Positions 28,393 to 38,098 of a DNA stretch of 64,000 nucleotides are shown here, one piece after another; the stretch's first letter is position 1, and the number at the start of each line of letters is the position of its first letter. A program made the position numbers and the translations under genes. Source of the stretch: Glacieibacterium frigidum (lineage in GTDB: Bacteria > Pseudomonadota > Alphaproteobacteria > Sphingomonadales > Sphingomonadaceae); contig NZ_VJWA01000001.1 in the NCBI RefSeq assembly GCF_007097155.1, forward strand, positions 372,001 to 436,000, given 5' to 3'. The notes beneath the pieces were generated by a model. It saw nothing but the letters and a program-made list of their open reading frames with translations, was not told the origin of the DNA and did not search any database.

Positions 28393-29094
28393 TCAAGCCG
28401 GGACGCCGCCTGGGACCAAGTAGCGCGCAAACGGATAGGTTTCCGCCTTTGCAGCCTCGGTCCATTCGACCATCCACGGATGCGCGGCCACAGCCTCGCA
28501 ATAGGCGGCCGACACGTCCGAGACCGGCAGGCCGTAGGTGCGGATGCGCGTCACCACCGGCGCGTACATCGCGTCCGCCGCGCCGAAGCCGCCGAACAGG
28601 AAGGGTCCTTCGTGGGCGACATCGGCGTGGGTGCCGAAGACGTCGCGGGCGCGGCTCCACAGCGCGTCGATCCGCGCGACGTCGGCGAGCACCTCGGGCG
28701 AGGGCACGAAGTCGGGGAAGTTGTACTTCAGGTTCATCGCACAGCCCGAGCGGAGCGCCTGGAAACCACTGTGCATCTCCGCGCTCATCGAGCGCGCCAA
28801 GGCGCGCGCCGCCATGTCCTGCGGCCAGAAATGCCCGCGGCTGACGCGCGCGTTGCGCACCTTGTCGGCCAGCCAGTCGGCGATCGCGAGGCTGTCCCAC
28901 ACCGCAATGTCGCCATCCCACAGCACCGGCACCTTGCCCGACGGCAACTCGCCCTTGGCGGCGCCGCTATCCCATTCCGGCGTGTCCATCGGCAGCACGA
29001 CCGTCTCGAAATCGAGCGCCGAGATCTTGCACGCCAGCCAGCCGCGCAGCGACCAGCTCGAATAGGCGCGGTTGCCGATGATCAGCCTGAGCAT
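28393..29094 (-). CDS. Glutathione S-transferase family protein
   Basis: This 233-residue protein has an N-terminal thioredoxin-like domain. RAYSSWSLRGWL holds the candidate catalytic Ser, GKVPVLWDGD is the cis-Pro segment, and VWDSLAIADWLAD is the glutathione carboxylate-binding helix. An all-helical C-terminal domain follows. ATG 29092-29094 has GGGGGAGA upstream. It lies in a run with the ABA4-like protein and M28 peptidase, and the substrate is unknown. Confidence 0.92.
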   Translation of the reverse strand: MLRLIIGNRAYSSWSLRGWLACKISALDFETVVLPMDTPEWDSGAAKGELPSGKVPVLWDGDIAVWDSLAIADWLADKVRNARVSRGHFWPQDMAARALARSMSAEMHSGFQALRSGCAMNLKYNFPDFVPSPEVLADVARIDALWSRARDVFGTHADVAHEGPFLFGGFGAADAMYAPVVTRIRTYGLPVSDVSAAYCEAVAAHPWMVEWTEAAKAETYPFARYLVPGGVPA

Positions 29095-29122
29095 GTGCGT
29101 CTCCCCCGGATTTTCTTTGGTT

Positions 29123-29545
29123 CTAGCGCCGCCGCGCCGCCTTGACGAGCAAGTAGAGCAGCAGCCCCGCCGGCCCCGCCAGGAAGGTCAGCACCAGGCA
29201 GATCAGCAGCAGCCAGTGGGGCACCCGCGCGCGCGGCGCGTCCTCGACCTCCCAGCTTCCGACCCACAGGTCGAACGCGAGGTAATGCACCCAGCCGCCG
29301 AGCAGCGCGGTGCGCGACGAGAACAGGCTGGCGATGCCGTCGAGCGTCATGAAGCTTGCCCCCGACGGCGCCGGCCCGGTCGCCAGCGCATGGCCGACGA
29401 TCGCGACATAGCCCCCGCACAGCAGCGCCGCGACGAGCCGCGCCGTGGTCACCATTGCAGGCCGCTTGAGCGGCGCGAGCGCGAGCGCCAGCCAGCCGAC
29501 CAGGACGACGGTCGAGGCGATGCGGAACAGCTGGTCGAGCGGCAT
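29123..29545 (-). CDS. ABA4-like (DUF4281) membrane protein
   Basis: This 140-residue inner-membrane protein has four hydrophobic segments. LFSSRTALLGGWVHYLAFDLWVG and CLVLTFLAGPAGLLLYLLVK match the family of plant ABA4, which acts in neoxanthin formation; bacterial members are uncharacterised. It starts the run that continues through the GST, M28 peptidase and DUF1499 genes. It diverges from the M20 peptidase gene 74 bp away. Confidence 0.88.
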   Translation of the reverse strand: MPLDQLFRIASTVVLVGWLALALAPLKRPAMVTTARLVAALLCGGYVAIVGHALATGPAPSGASFMTLDGIASLFSSRTALLGGWVHYLAFDLWVGSWEVEDAPRARVPHWLLLICLVLTFLAGPAGLLLYLLVKAARRR

Positions 29546-29619
29546 GAAGCGTCTCCGGCGCTCGCGGTGGACACGCGCGCGAGACCCACTAACCTAGGCG
29601 CGTTCCGCCGGAGACATCA

Positions 29620-30978
29620 ATGCGCGTTGCCCTGCTCGCCGCCCTGTTCCTCGCTGCGCCCGCCGCGGCACTCCCGGTCGCCGAGGCGCGGGCGATCCTG
29701 AAGGAGGCGGTCGAGACGCCGAGCGTGCAGGGGCGGGGTGAGAACATCAAATACGCCGAAAAGCTGCGCGCGCGGCTGGTCGCTGCAGGCTTTCCGGCCG
29801 CCGACGTGACGGTCGAGCCGGTGGCGGGCGAGGCGATCCTGAGTGCTCGCTATCGCGGCACCGGCGGGGGCAAGCCGATCGCGGTGATCGGGCACATGGA
29901 TGTCGTCGAGGCCGACGCGAAAGACTGGGTGCGCGATCCGTTCAAGCTGGTCGAGGACGGCGGCTATCTGTTCGGTCGCGGCGTCGCCGACAACAAGTTC
30001 GACGTGACGATGATCGTCGCGACGCTGATCGACCTGAGGAAGTCGGGCTTCAAGCCGAAGCGCGACATCATCCTCTATTTGTCGGGCGACGAGGAGACGG
30101 CGGGCAAGACCGCCGCGGTGCAGGCCAAGGCGGCGAAGGCGGCGGGGGTCGAGTTCGTCCTCAACGGCGACGGCGGCGGGGGCGGGCTGGCGACCGACAA
30201 TAGTCCGATCGCCTATGCACTGCAGGGCGCCGAGAAGACCTATGCCGACTTCGAATTCGCCTTCACCAACCCCGGCGGGCACAGCAGCGCACCGCGCGAG
30301 GACAACGCGATCTACCGGCTCGCCGCCGCGCTGGCGAAGCTGCAGGCGTACAAGTTTCCGCCGCAGATCAACCCGCTGACCCGTGCGACGATGGCCGATG
30401 CCGGGCCGCGCGTCGGTGGCGCGACTGGGGCGGCGCTGACAAAGTTCGCGACCGACCCGACCGACAAGACGGCGGCCGCGACGCTCGCCGCCGATCCGGC
30501 CTGGGTCGGGCAGATCGGCACGACGTGCGTCGCGACGATCCTGAGCGGCGGCCACGCCCCCAACGCGCTGCCGCAGCGCGCCGCGGCGATGGTCAACTGC
30601 CGCATCTTTCCCGGTACCAGCGTCGCCGAGGTCAAGGCGAAGCTGGTCGAGGTCATCGGCGACCCGACCGTCGTCGCGACGACCAAGGTCGACTGGCCCG
30701 TCACCAGCCCGTCGCCGCTGCGCCCCGACGTCGTCGGCGCGGTGACCAAGGCGGTGCACGGGCGCTTCCCCGGGCTCGCGGTGGTGCCGGGGCAGACCTC
30801 GGGCGCGACCGACTGCGTCTTCTACCGCGCGCTCGAGATGCCGTGCTACGGCGTGTCGGGCCTGTTCATGCGCAGCGAGGACGAGTTCAGCCACGGCCTC
30901 AACGAGCGCGTGCCGGTGGCGGCGATCGAGCCCGCGCTGGCGCACTGGCGCGTGCTGTTCACGGAACTCGCGAAATGA
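29620..30978 (+). CDS. Secreted M20/M25/M40-family metallopeptidase
   Basis: This exported di-zinc exopeptidase of 452 residues has a signal peptide ending APAAAL. Zinc/catalytic motifs are VIGHMDVVEAD, GRGVADNKFD (bridging Asp), SGDEETAG (catalytic Glu) and FSHGLNER near the C-terminus. The dimerisation domain includes TNPGGHSSAPREDN. It resembles ArgE/DapE-type and carboxypeptidase G2-like enzymes. The stop overlaps the start of the Rieske oxygenase gene (ATGA). Confidence 0.93.
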   Translation: MRVALLAALFLAAPAAALPVAEARAILKEAVETPSVQGRGENIKYAEKLRARLVAAGFPAADVTVEPVAGEAILSARYRGTGGGKPIAVIGHMDVVEADAKDWVRDPFKLVEDGGYLFGRGVADNKFDVTMIVATLIDLRKSGFKPKRDIILYLSGDEETAGKTAAVQAKAAKAAGVEFVLNGDGGGGGLATDNSPIAYALQGAEKTYADFEFAFTNPGGHSSAPREDNAIYRLAAALAKLQAYKFPPQINPLTRATMADAGPRVGGATGAALTKFATDPTDKTAAATLAADPAWVGQIGTTCVATILSGGHAPNALPQRAAAMVNCRIFPGTSVAEVKAKLVEVIGDPTVVATTKVDWPVTSPSPLRPDVVGAVTKAVHGRFPGLAVVPGQTSGATDCVFYRALEMPCYGVSGLFMRSEDEFSHGLNERVPVAAIEPALAHWRVLFTELAK

Positions 30979-32138
30979 GTCTCGCCGTCGTTGCCGACAC
31001 GCGCGATCCGCTCGACGATTACAGCCTTCCAGGCTGGCTGTACCACGACCCCGAGTTTCACGCGCTCGAGATGGCGCGCGTCATCCGCCCGTCGTGGCAG
31101 ATCGTCTGCCACCTGAGCGATCTGCCCAAGACCGGCGACTGGCACAGCCTCGAGTACGCGGGCGAGAGCGTCATCGTCGTGCGCGGCGAGCACGGCGAGG
31201 TGCGCGCCTTCACCAACGTCTGCCGCCACCGCGGCTCGCGTCTCGTCGACGGGGCGTGCGGCTCGGCGCGGAAGCTCGTCTGCCCGTACCACGCCTGGGT
31301 GTACGAGCTCGACGGGCGGCTGTCGGGTGTGCCGCAGCGCTCGCAGTACAAGGTCCCGCTGCCGCAGGGACTTATTCCCGTCGAACACGAGGTCTGGCAC
31401 GGCTTCGTCTTCGTGCGGCTGGAAGGCGGCGGGCCGTCGGTCGCCAGCATGATGGCGCCGCACGAGGACGAGATCGCGCCCTACCGCTTCGCCGAGATGC
31501 AGCCGCTGAAGCGCGTCACCGAGCGGCCGCGCAGCGTCAACTGGAAGAACCTCTGCGACAATTATTCTGACGGGCTGCACGTCCCCGTCGCGCACCCGGG
31601 GCTCAAGCGGCTGTTCGGCGACGGCTACTGGATCGAGGCGGGGGCGCATGTCGACCGGCTGGGCGGGACGATCCTCGACCTGTCGCGCGGGTCCTGGTCG
31701 GAGCGCGCGTACCAGCGCCTCAAACCGCGCGCCGACCATCTCGACGACGCGCGGCAGAACCTGTGGCTGTACTTCAAGCTGTGGCCGAACATCGCCTTCG
31801 ACATCTATGCCGACGGCATCGACTTCATGCAGTTCCTGCCCACCGGCCCGACGACGACGAGCCTGCGCGAGAGTGCGTACGCGCTGCCTGACGATCGGCG
31901 CGAGATGCGTGCCGCGCGCTACCTCAACGCGCGCATCAACCGCGAGGTGAACCGCGAGGACACCATCCTCGTGACGCGCGTCCAGGCGGGAATGCAGTCC
32001 GCGAGCTATAAGGCGGGGCCGCTCGGCGACAGCGAGGTCTGCCTGCGCTCCTTCGCGCAGCGGCTGCGGCGGGTCATTCCGGAGGCGCGGCTGGAACGGC
32101 CGCCGACGCCGGGGTGGAGCGCCGCGCGCACGGGGTGA
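30975..32138 (+). CDS. Rieske aromatic ring-hydroxylating oxygenase, alpha subunit
   Basis: A non-haem iron oxygenase of 387 residues. The Rieske [2Fe-2S] ligands are in NVCRHRGSRLV and VCPYHAWVYEL. The mononuclear iron site starts at DNYSDGLHVPVAHPGL. The catalytic half (DGIDFMQFLPTGP) is complete. No beta subunit, ferredoxin or reductase gene is adjacent, so it may be a homo-oligomeric type using a reductase elsewhere. The M20 peptidase coupling could mean an N-acylated or amino-acid-derived substrate, but this is speculation. Confidence 0.93.
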   Translation: MSLAVVADTRDPLDDYSLPGWLYHDPEFHALEMARVIRPSWQIVCHLSDLPKTGDWHSLEYAGESVIVVRGEHGEVRAFTNVCRHRGSRLVDGACGSARKLVCPYHAWVYELDGRLSGVPQRSQYKVPLPQGLIPVEHEVWHGFVFVRLEGGGPSVASMMAPHEDEIAPYRFAEMQPLKRVTERPRSVNWKNLCDNYSDGLHVPVAHPGLKRLFGDGYWIEAGAHVDRLGGTILDLSRGSWSERAYQRLKPRADHLDDARQNLWLYFKLWPNIAFDIYADGIDFMQFLPTGPTTTSLRESAYALPDDRREMRAARYLNARINREVNREDTILVTRVQAGMQSASYKAGPLGDSEVCLRSFAQRLRRVIPEARLERPPTPGWSAARTG

Positions 32139-32171
32139 CTTCGCAGGGTTCGGCGCGTACACGCCCGGGCA

Positions 32172-32633
32172 ATGAGCAATTCCAAGAAAGCCCGGACCGG
32201 CAACGCCCGCTCGGCGGCGCGCCTTGCCGCGGTGCAGGCGCTGTACCAGCGTGAGATGAACGGCGCGGCGCTGCCGCAGCTGCTGACCGAGTTCCACCGC
32301 CACCGCCTCGGCGCGACGATCGAGGGGGCCGACTATGTCGATGCCGACCGCGACTTCTTCGACGATGTCGTGGCGGGCGCGGGCGCACGCGAGGCCGAGA
32401 TCGACGGCCAGATCGCCGGGGCGCTGGCGACCGGCTGGTCGCTCGAACGCCTCGACCGCCCGACCCGCGCGCTGCTCCGCGCCGGCGTCTATGAGCTGAT
32501 CGCGCGGCCCGACGTGCCCGCGGCGGCAGTGGTCGACGAATATGTCGACGTCGCCCACGCCTTCTTCGAGGCGCGCGAGGCGGGCTTCGTCAACGCGCTG
32601 CTCGATACGGTGGCGCGGCGGGTGCGCGGCTGA
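32172..32633 (+). CDS. nusB: Transcription antitermination factor NusB
   Basis: NusB binds boxA RNA with NusE/S10 during rRNA antitermination. The 153-residue helical protein begins ARSAARLAAVQALYQREMNG, as in NusB, and ends with DEYVDVAHAFFEAREAGFVNALLDTVAR, the most conserved NusB stretch. The nusB-thiL order is widely conserved. A parS-like site occupies the gap before thiL. Confidence 0.95.
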   Translation: MSNSKKARTGNARSAARLAAVQALYQREMNGAALPQLLTEFHRHRLGATIEGADYVDADRDFFDDVVAGAGAREAEIDGQIAGALATGWSLERLDRPTRALLRAGVYELIARPDVPAAAVVDEYVDVAHAFFEAREAGFVNALLDTVARRVRG

Positions 32634-32664
32634 CAAGCCGATACGGTTCGTTTCTGTAGGATTT

Positions 32665-32680
32665 TGTTCCACGTGAAACA
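32665..32680. promoter_or_regulatory. parS-like ParB-binding site
   Basis: TGTTCCACGTGAAACA matches the chromosomal parS consensus TGTTTCACGTGAAACA at 15 of 16 positions. It fully fits the degenerate form TGTTNCACGTGAAACA. It lies in the nusB-thiL gap, 12 bp before the thiL start codon. parS sites load ParB clamps near replication origins, and none of the parAB genes is in the window. Confidence 0.78.
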
Positions 32681-32692
32681 ATCCCCGGGACC

Positions 32693-33613
32693 ATGCGCGA
32701 ACGCGCGCTGATCGCCGACCTGCTGGCGCCGCTCGCCACGCATCGCGCGGCGCGCGGGCTGACCGACGATGCCGCGGTCTGGCTGCCGCCGCTGGGGCGC
32801 GAGGTGGTGCTGACCCACGACGTGATCGCCTGCGGCACCCACTATCTGCCCGACGACCCGCCATCCGACGTGGCGTGGAAGCTGCTCGCGGTGAACCTGT
32901 CCGACCTCGCCGCGATGGGGGCGGAGCCCGTGGGCGTGCTGCTCGGCCTGACGCTGGGCGGGCACGAGGACGACGACTGGCTGCGCGGCTTCGTCGCCGG
33001 GCTGGGGCGGGCGTTGACGCATTTCGAGGTGGCGCTGCTGGGGGGCGACACGGTGCGCTGGGGCGGCGCGGCGGTGCTGGGATGCACGGCGGTGGGGCAG
33101 GTGCCGCATGGCTGCGCGCTGGGTCGCGACGGTGTTCGGGTCGGCGACGCGGTGTGGGTGTCGGGGACGATCGGCGACGCGGGCCGCGGGCTCGCCGTTG
33201 CGCGGGGGGAGGCACCCCACGACAAGCGCCTGCTCGACCGCTACCGTCGCCCGAACCCGCGCCTCGCGCTCGGCCGCGCGCTGGTCGGCACCGCGACCGC
33301 GTGCATGGACGTGTCCGACGGCGTGCTGATCGATGCGCAGCGCCTCGCGGCAGCGAGCGGCGTCGGGATCGAGCTAGACCTCGCCGCGCTGCCCGTGACC
33401 GGCGACTGCGACGAGGCCGAGCGCCTGATACGCGCCACTGCGGGCGACGATTACGAGCTGCTGTTCACCGCCGCGCCGGACGCCGAACTCGCTGCATTGG
33501 CCACCGCGAAAGTGCCGCTGACGCGCATCGGCCGCGTCGTCGCCGAGCCGGGCCTGACCGTACTCGGCGCACACGGCCTTATCACGCCCGCGCGTCTCGG
33601 CTGGGAGCACTGA
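32693..33613 (+). CDS. thiL: Thiamine-monophosphate kinase
   Basis: ThiL phosphorylates TMP to the active cofactor TPP. The 306-residue protein of the PurM/ThiL fold has LTDDAAVWLPP, LTHDVIACGTHY, KLLAVNLSDLAAMGAEP, GGDTVRWGG, CMDVSDGVLIDAQRLA and AGDDYELLF, all in order. The first two Asp-rich loops hold magnesium-ATP. It follows nusB by 59 bp, across a parS-like site, and probably shares its transcript. Confidence 0.96.
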   Translation: MRERALIADLLAPLATHRAARGLTDDAAVWLPPLGREVVLTHDVIACGTHYLPDDPPSDVAWKLLAVNLSDLAAMGAEPVGVLLGLTLGGHEDDDWLRGFVAGLGRALTHFEVALLGGDTVRWGGAAVLGCTAVGQVPHGCALGRDGVRVGDAVWVSGTIGDAGRGLAVARGEAPHDKRLLDRYRRPNPRLALGRALVGTATACMDVSDGVLIDAQRLAAASGVGIELDLAALPVTGDCDEAERLIRATAGDDYELLFTAAPDAELAALATAKVPLTRIGRVVAEPGLTVLGAHGLITPARLGWEH

Positions 33614-33716
33614 ACCCGCGCGGCTTGCGTAACGGCCCCGCCTTTGCCATTAGCGCCCCAAATCTATCGAAGGTGCAGCCCCATGCAGGGCGCACCTCAT
33701 CAGGGGCTCGAGACAC

Positions 33717-35825
33717 ATGGACATGGTATTGCTCGCGATTTTGTGCGGGCTTGTCGCCGTCGCGTACGGCATCGTGACCGCGCTGCAGGTCCTGCGCGCG
33801 CCCGCCGGCAACGCCCGCATGCAGGAGATCGCCAAGGCGATCCAGGAGGGCGCGGGGGCGTACCTCCAGCGCCAATATATCGCGATCGGCATCGTTGGCG
33901 TCATCGTCGCGGTCGGCGTCGCGGTGTTCCTGGGGACGGTCCCTGCGATCGCCTTCGTGATCGGCGCGGTGCTGTCGGGCGTCACCGGCTTCATCGGCAT
34001 GAACATCTCGGTCCGCGCCAACGTGCGTACGGCCGAGGCCGCCCGCGGCAGCCTGCAGGGTGGGCTGACCATGGCGTTCCGCTCGGGCGCGGTCACCGGC
34101 ATGCTGGTCGCGGGCCTCGCGCTGCTCGCCATCGCCGGGCTGTATTACGTGCTGACCTCGGTCAACGGCCTCAGCGTCGAGGATGCCGTCGAGCAGCGCC
34201 AGATCGTCAACGCGCTGGTGGCGCTCAGCTTCGGCGCGTCGCTGATCTCGATCTTCGCGCGCCTCGGCGGCGGCATCTTCACCAAGGCCGCCGACGTCGG
34301 CGCCGACATGGTCGGCAAGAACGAGCTCGGCTTCGACGAGGACGACGACCGCAACCCGGGCGTCATCGCGGACAACGTCGGCGATAACGTCGGCGACTGC
34401 GCCGGCATGGCCGCCGACCTGTTCGAGACCTATGTCGTGACCATCGGCGCGACTATGGTGCTGGTCGCGCTGCTGATCGGTGCCGATGCGGGGCGCCTGA
34501 TGACGCTCCCCCTTTTGGCTGGTGGCGTCTGCATCCTGACCTCGATCATCGGCACCTATTTCGTGCGGCTCGGCAAGGGCAGCATCATGGGCGCGCTGTA
34601 CAAGGGCTTCATCGTCACTGCCCTGCTGTCGATCCCGGCACTGTACTTCGCGACCAACGCGGTGTTCCCCGACATGGAGGCACCGATCGCGCTGAACGAC
34701 ACCGCGGCGATGAGCTTCAACGCGCGTCACCTGTTCTACTGCATGCTCGTCGGCCTCGGCGTCACCGGGCTGATCGTGTGGATCACCGAGTATTACACCG
34801 GCACCGACTATCGCCCGGTGCAGTCGATCGCCAAGGCGTCGGACTCGGGTCACGGCACCAACGTCATCCAGGGCCTCGCGGTCAGCATGGAGTCGACCGC
34901 GCTGCCGACGCTGGTGATCGTCGTCGGCATCGTCGCGGCGTTCCAGCTGGCGGGGCTGATCGGTATCGCCTTCGCGGCGACCGCGATGCTCGCGCTGGCG
35001 GGCATGGTCGTGGCGCTCGACGCCTACGGCCCGGTCACCGACAACGCCGGCGGCATCGCCGAGATGTCGGGCCTCGACGCCGAGGTCCGCGAGCGCACCG
35101 ACGCGCTCGACGCCGTGGGCAACACCACCAAGGCGGTCACCAAAGGCTATGCGATCGGCTCGGCGGGCCTCGCCGCGCTCGTGCTGTTCGCGACCTATAC
35201 CGAGGACCTGCGGCAGTTCTTCAGCGCCGTGACGGTCGATTTCACTTTGTCGAACCCGTACGTCGTCGTCGGCCTGCTGCTCGGCGCGCTGCTGCCCTAC
35301 CTGTTCGGCGGCATGGCGATGACCGCGGTCGGCCGCACGGCTGCGGCGGTGGCGCAGGACATCCGCGCGCAGTTCAAGGAAAACGGCCCGGCGATCATCA
35401 ACCGCACCGCGCGGCCCAACTATGCCCGCACCGTGGGCCTGGTGACCGCGGGCGCGATCAAGGAGATGATCGTGCCCTCGCTGCTGCCGGTGCTGGCGCC
35501 GATCGTCGTGTACTTCGTCATCACCGCGGTGGCGGGCCAGGGCAACGGCTTCGCCGCGCTCGGCGCGCTATTGATGGGCGTCATCGTCTCCGGGCTGTTC
35601 GTCGCGATCTCGATGACCAGCGGCGGCGGCGCGTGGGACAATGCCAAGAAGGTCATCGAACAGGGCGCGTACGGCGGCAAGGGCTCCCCGGCGCACCAGG
35701 CGGCGGTGACCGGCGACACGGTCGGCGATCCGTACAAGGACACTGCGGGGCCGGCGGTCAATCCGATGATCAAGATCACGAACATCGTGGCTCTCTTGTT
35801 GTTGGCTGCTCTCGCCGGACACTGA
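33717..35825 (+). CDS. hppA: Membrane-bound proton-translocating pyrophosphatase, K+-independent type
   Basis: This 702-residue protein has about 16 hydrophobic segments and couples pyrophosphate hydrolysis to proton export across the inner membrane. The substrate loop [18 protein letters not shown] followed by [23 protein letters not shown] (near residues 195-235) is intact. [16 protein letters not shown], near residue 471, carries Lys at the Ala/Lys switch, the mark of K+-independent pumps. Its stop is followed by REP-like copy B. Confidence 0.96.
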   Translation: MDMVLLAILCGLVAVAYGIVTALQVLRAPAGNARMQEIAKAIQEGAGAYLQRQYIAIGIVGVIVAVGVAVFLGTVPAIAFVIGAVLSGVTGFIGMNISVRANVRTAEAARGSLQGGLTMAFRSGAVTGMLVAGLALLAIAGLYYVLTSVNGLSVEDAVEQRQIVNALVALSFGASLISIFARLGGGIFTKAADVGADMVGKNELGFDEDDDRNPGVIADNVGDNVGDCAGMAADLFETYVVTIGATMVLVALLIGADAGRLMTLPLLAGGVCILTSIIGTYFVRLGKGSIMGALYKGFIVTALLSIPALYFATNAVFPDMEAPIALNDTAAMSFNARHLFYCMLVGLGVTGLIVWITEYYTGTDYRPVQSIAKASDSGHGTNVIQGLAVSMESTALPTLVIVVGIVAAFQLAGLIGIAFAATAMLALAGMVVALDAYGPVTDNAGGIAEMSGLDAEVRERTDALDAVGNTTKAVTKGYAIGSAGLAALVLFATYTEDLRQFFSAVTVDFTLSNPYVVVGLLLGALLPYLFGGMAMTAVGRTAAAVAQDIRAQFKENGPAIINRTARPNYARTVGLVTAGAIKEMIVPSLLPVLAPIVVYFVITAVAGQGNGFAALGALLMGVIVSGLFVAISMTSGGGAWDNAKKVIEQGAYGGKGSPAHQAAVTGDTVGDPYKDTAGPAVNPMIKITNIVALLLLAALAGH

Positions 35826-35831
35826 TCTCTA

Positions 35832-35925
35832 TTGTCATTCCGGCGAACGCCGGAACCCATCGTCGCCGCACACGGAAGGTCCGCTTGGATGATCTATGGG
35901 TTCCGGCGGTCCGCCGGAATGACAA
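35832..35925. repeat. REP-like palindromic element, copy B
   Basis: A 94-bp inverted repeat. The left arm, 35832-35860, carries GTCATTCCGGCGAACGCCGG and ends AACCCAT. The right arm, 35896-35925, begins ATGGGTTCCGGCGG and ends GCCGGAATGACAA. The arms are nearly perfect complements. Each is itself a small palindrome, with GTCCGCTTG in the spacer as in copy A. It starts 6 bp after the hppA stop and may act as its terminator or stabilise its 3' end. Confidence 0.85.
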
Positions 35926-36006
35926 CGAGGGGATGAAGCCGCGCCTTTGCACCCCCGCCCGCCCGGGCCTATGCTCTCCCCAATCAAGTTCTGGGGAGAA
36001 CGCCAC

Positions 36007-36990
36007 ATGACCTATGTCCGTCCCGACGTCGCCGCACTGCTCGGCATGCTGAACAGCCAGCCCGGCCCGCAGATGCACGAGTCCGATCCCGCGACGGGCC
36101 GCCAGATGATGCGGATGATGGGCCAGCTGACCGACGCCAAGCGCGGCGAGCTGGCGCGCGTCGAGGACTTCACCATCCCCAGCCCGCACGGCCACGCCAT
36201 CCCGGCGCGCCTGTACAGTGCAAAAGGCGGCACTGCGCCGGGCCTGGTGCTGGTGTTCTACCACGGCGGCGGCTGGGTGATCGGCGACCTCGAGACGCAC
36301 GACCCGCTGTGTGCCGAGGTCGCGCGCGTGCTCGGCATGACGGTGGTCAGCATCGACTATCGCCTCGCGCCCGAGCATCCCTTTCCCGCCGCGACTGAGG
36401 ACTGCCTCGCCGCGACGCGCTGGGTGGCGGGATCGCCGGCCGAGATCGGCCATGCCGTGACCGGCCTCGTGCCCGCGGGCGACAGCGCGGGCGGTAACCT
36501 CGCGGCGGTGATCACGCAGCAGCTCCACGCCGAGTTGCCGGTGCCGATCCTCGCGCAGTGGCTGATCTATCCGGGCGTCGACATGGGCGCCAAGGGCGGC
36601 TCGATGGACGAGTTCGCCGAAGGCTATCTCCTCAGCCGCGCCGGCATGATGTGGTTCACCCAGCATTATATGGGCGACGCCAGCCAGTTCGCGCACGCCT
36701 ATGCCTCGCCGATCCTGCAGCCGCTCGCCGGCCTGCCGCCCGCGATGGTGTTCACCTGCGGCCTCGATCCGCTGCGCGACCAGGGCCGCGCCTATGCCGC
36801 GCGCCTGATCGAGGCGGGGGTGCGGACGATCTTCCGCGAGGCGGCGGGCCAGATCCACGGCTGCATGAACATTCGCGGCGCGGTGCCGAGCACCGACGCC
36901 GACCTGCACGGCTGCCTCGCCGACCTGCGCCTGCTCGTCGACGAGGCGGTCGCCGCACAGGCCCCGCCGCTGGCGCAGGCCGCCGAGTGA
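36007..36990 (+). CDS. Alpha/beta hydrolase, hormone-sensitive-lipase-type esterase
   Basis: This soluble 327-residue esterase of family IV has the oxyanion motif YHGGGWVIG near residue 85 and the SIDYRLAPEHPFPAA signature. The nucleophile Ser is in GDSAGGNLA near residue 160. The catalytic Asp is in GLDPLRDQG and the His in IHGCMN. ATG 36007 follows GGGGAG. The stop overlaps the GTG start of the next gene, so the two are coupled. It probably cleaves short acyl esters. Confidence 0.94.
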   Translation: MTYVRPDVAALLGMLNSQPGPQMHESDPATGRQMMRMMGQLTDAKRGELARVEDFTIPSPHGHAIPARLYSAKGGTAPGLVLVFYHGGGWVIGDLETHDPLCAEVARVLGMTVVSIDYRLAPEHPFPAATEDCLAATRWVAGSPAEIGHAVTGLVPAGDSAGGNLAAVITQQLHAELPVPILAQWLIYPGVDMGAKGGSMDEFAEGYLLSRAGMMWFTQHYMGDASQFAHAYASPILQPLAGLPPAMVFTCGLDPLRDQGRAYAARLIEAGVRTIFREAAGQIHGCMNIRGAVPSTDADLHGCLADLRLLVDEAVAAQAPPLAQAAE

Positions 36991-37625
36991 AGTCAGGGCT
37001 GGCGCTGCTGGCGCTGCTGGTTGCGCTCCCTGCCGCGGCGGCGGAGCCCGGCGAGCTCGACGTTCAGCCGATAGCGCAGATGATGCGCGAGATCTGGAAG
37101 ACGCAGAAGACCGACAGCGCCAAGACCGTGCAGCAGGTCTGGACTCGGACCGTCGGCTTCGACCTGCCACGGCCGTTCGTTGCCGGTTTCCGCGCGCAGA
37201 GCATCGGCCGCTTCATCATCGAATATGTCCCTGACGGCGAGACGGTACAGGCGTGGACGCGATTGATCACCGTTACCGGCACGCGTGGTGCCGGCGCGGC
37301 GCGAGTCGACGATGCCATGCTGGCCAGCGTCCTGTACGACGCGCGGTCGTGTCCCGATTGGCGCTACCGCGACCTCGGTGCGACGGCGCAGCCGGGCCTG
37401 CCTTACCGCACGCTGGTCATCGGCTGCGGCACCGAGGGCGAGGCGGGTAGCGAGCGCGGCGTCATCGCCTTCTTCCGCGACGAAGAAGACAGCTGGACAG
37501 TGCAATACGCCGCCCGCGGGCCGGCGTCGAAGGGTCTCGAAGCAGGGGCGGCGGCAGCAATCGCGCGGCTGAAGCCGTTTCTGACCTGCAAGACCGGCGA
37601 CAAAGCCTGTATGGATCGCAAATGA
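36987..37625 (+). CDS. Secreted hypothetical protein (GTG start)
   Basis: This 212-residue protein has a signal peptide ([20 protein letters not shown]) and a globular part containing two Cys pairs: ARSCPDWRY / VIGCGTEGE and [14 protein letters not shown] at the end. GTG 36987 overlaps the esterase stop (GTGA), and its own stop overlaps rppH (ATGA), so it sits in a three-gene coupled run. No known domain is recognised. Confidence 0.78.
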   Translation: MKSGLALLALLVALPAAAAEPGELDVQPIAQMMREIWKTQKTDSAKTVQQVWTRTVGFDLPRPFVAGFRAQSIGRFIIEYVPDGETVQAWTRLITVTGTRGAGAARVDDAMLASVLYDARSCPDWRYRDLGATAQPGLPYRTLVIGCGTEGEAGSERGVIAFFRDEEDSWTVQYAARGPASKGLEAGAAAAIARLKPFLTCKTGDKACMDRK

Positions 37626-38098
37626 CCGACCGCATTCACACTTCCGGCCTGCCGTACCGCGCCGGGGTCGGCATCATGCTGCTCAACGAGGCTGGGAAAG
37701 TGTTCGTTGGCCAGCGCCTCGATTCGACGCTGGAGGCGTGGCAGATGCCGCAGGGCGGGATCGACGCGGGCGAAACCCCGCGCGAGGCGGCGCTGCGCGA
37801 GCTGACCGAGGAGACCGGCGTGCCCGCGGCCCTCGTCGAGGTGCTGCAGGAAACCGACGACTGGCTCTACTACGACCTGCCGGCCGACCTGATCGGCACG
37901 GTGTGGAAGGGGCGCTATTGCGGCCAGCGCCAGAAATGGTTCGCGATGCGCTTTCTGGGCACCGACGCCGACGTGCGCATCGATACCGAACACGCCGAAT
38001 TCCGCGCCTGGCAATGGGCCGACCGCGACCAGCTCGACGCGCTGATCGTTCCGTTCAAGCGCGATCTTTATTCCCAGGTCCTGGAGGCACTCTCGTGA
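37622..38098 (+). CDS. rppH: RNA pyrophosphohydrolase RppH
   Basis: This 158-residue Nudix enzyme removes pyrophosphate from mRNA 5' ends to start decay. [12 protein letters not shown] starts the domain. The Nudix box begins [13 protein letters not shown] and ends LRELTEETG, near residues 43-65. [20 protein letters not shown] is typical of RppH/Ap4A hydrolases. It is coupled to genes on both sides (ATGA upstream, GTGA downstream). Confidence 0.94.
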   Translation: MTDRIHTSGLPYRAGVGIMLLNEAGKVFVGQRLDSTLEAWQMPQGGIDAGETPREAALRELTEETGVPAALVEVLQETDDWLYYDLPADLIGTVWKGRYCGQRQKWFAMRFLGTDADVRIDTEHAEFRAWQWADRDQLDALIVPFKRDLYSQVLEALS

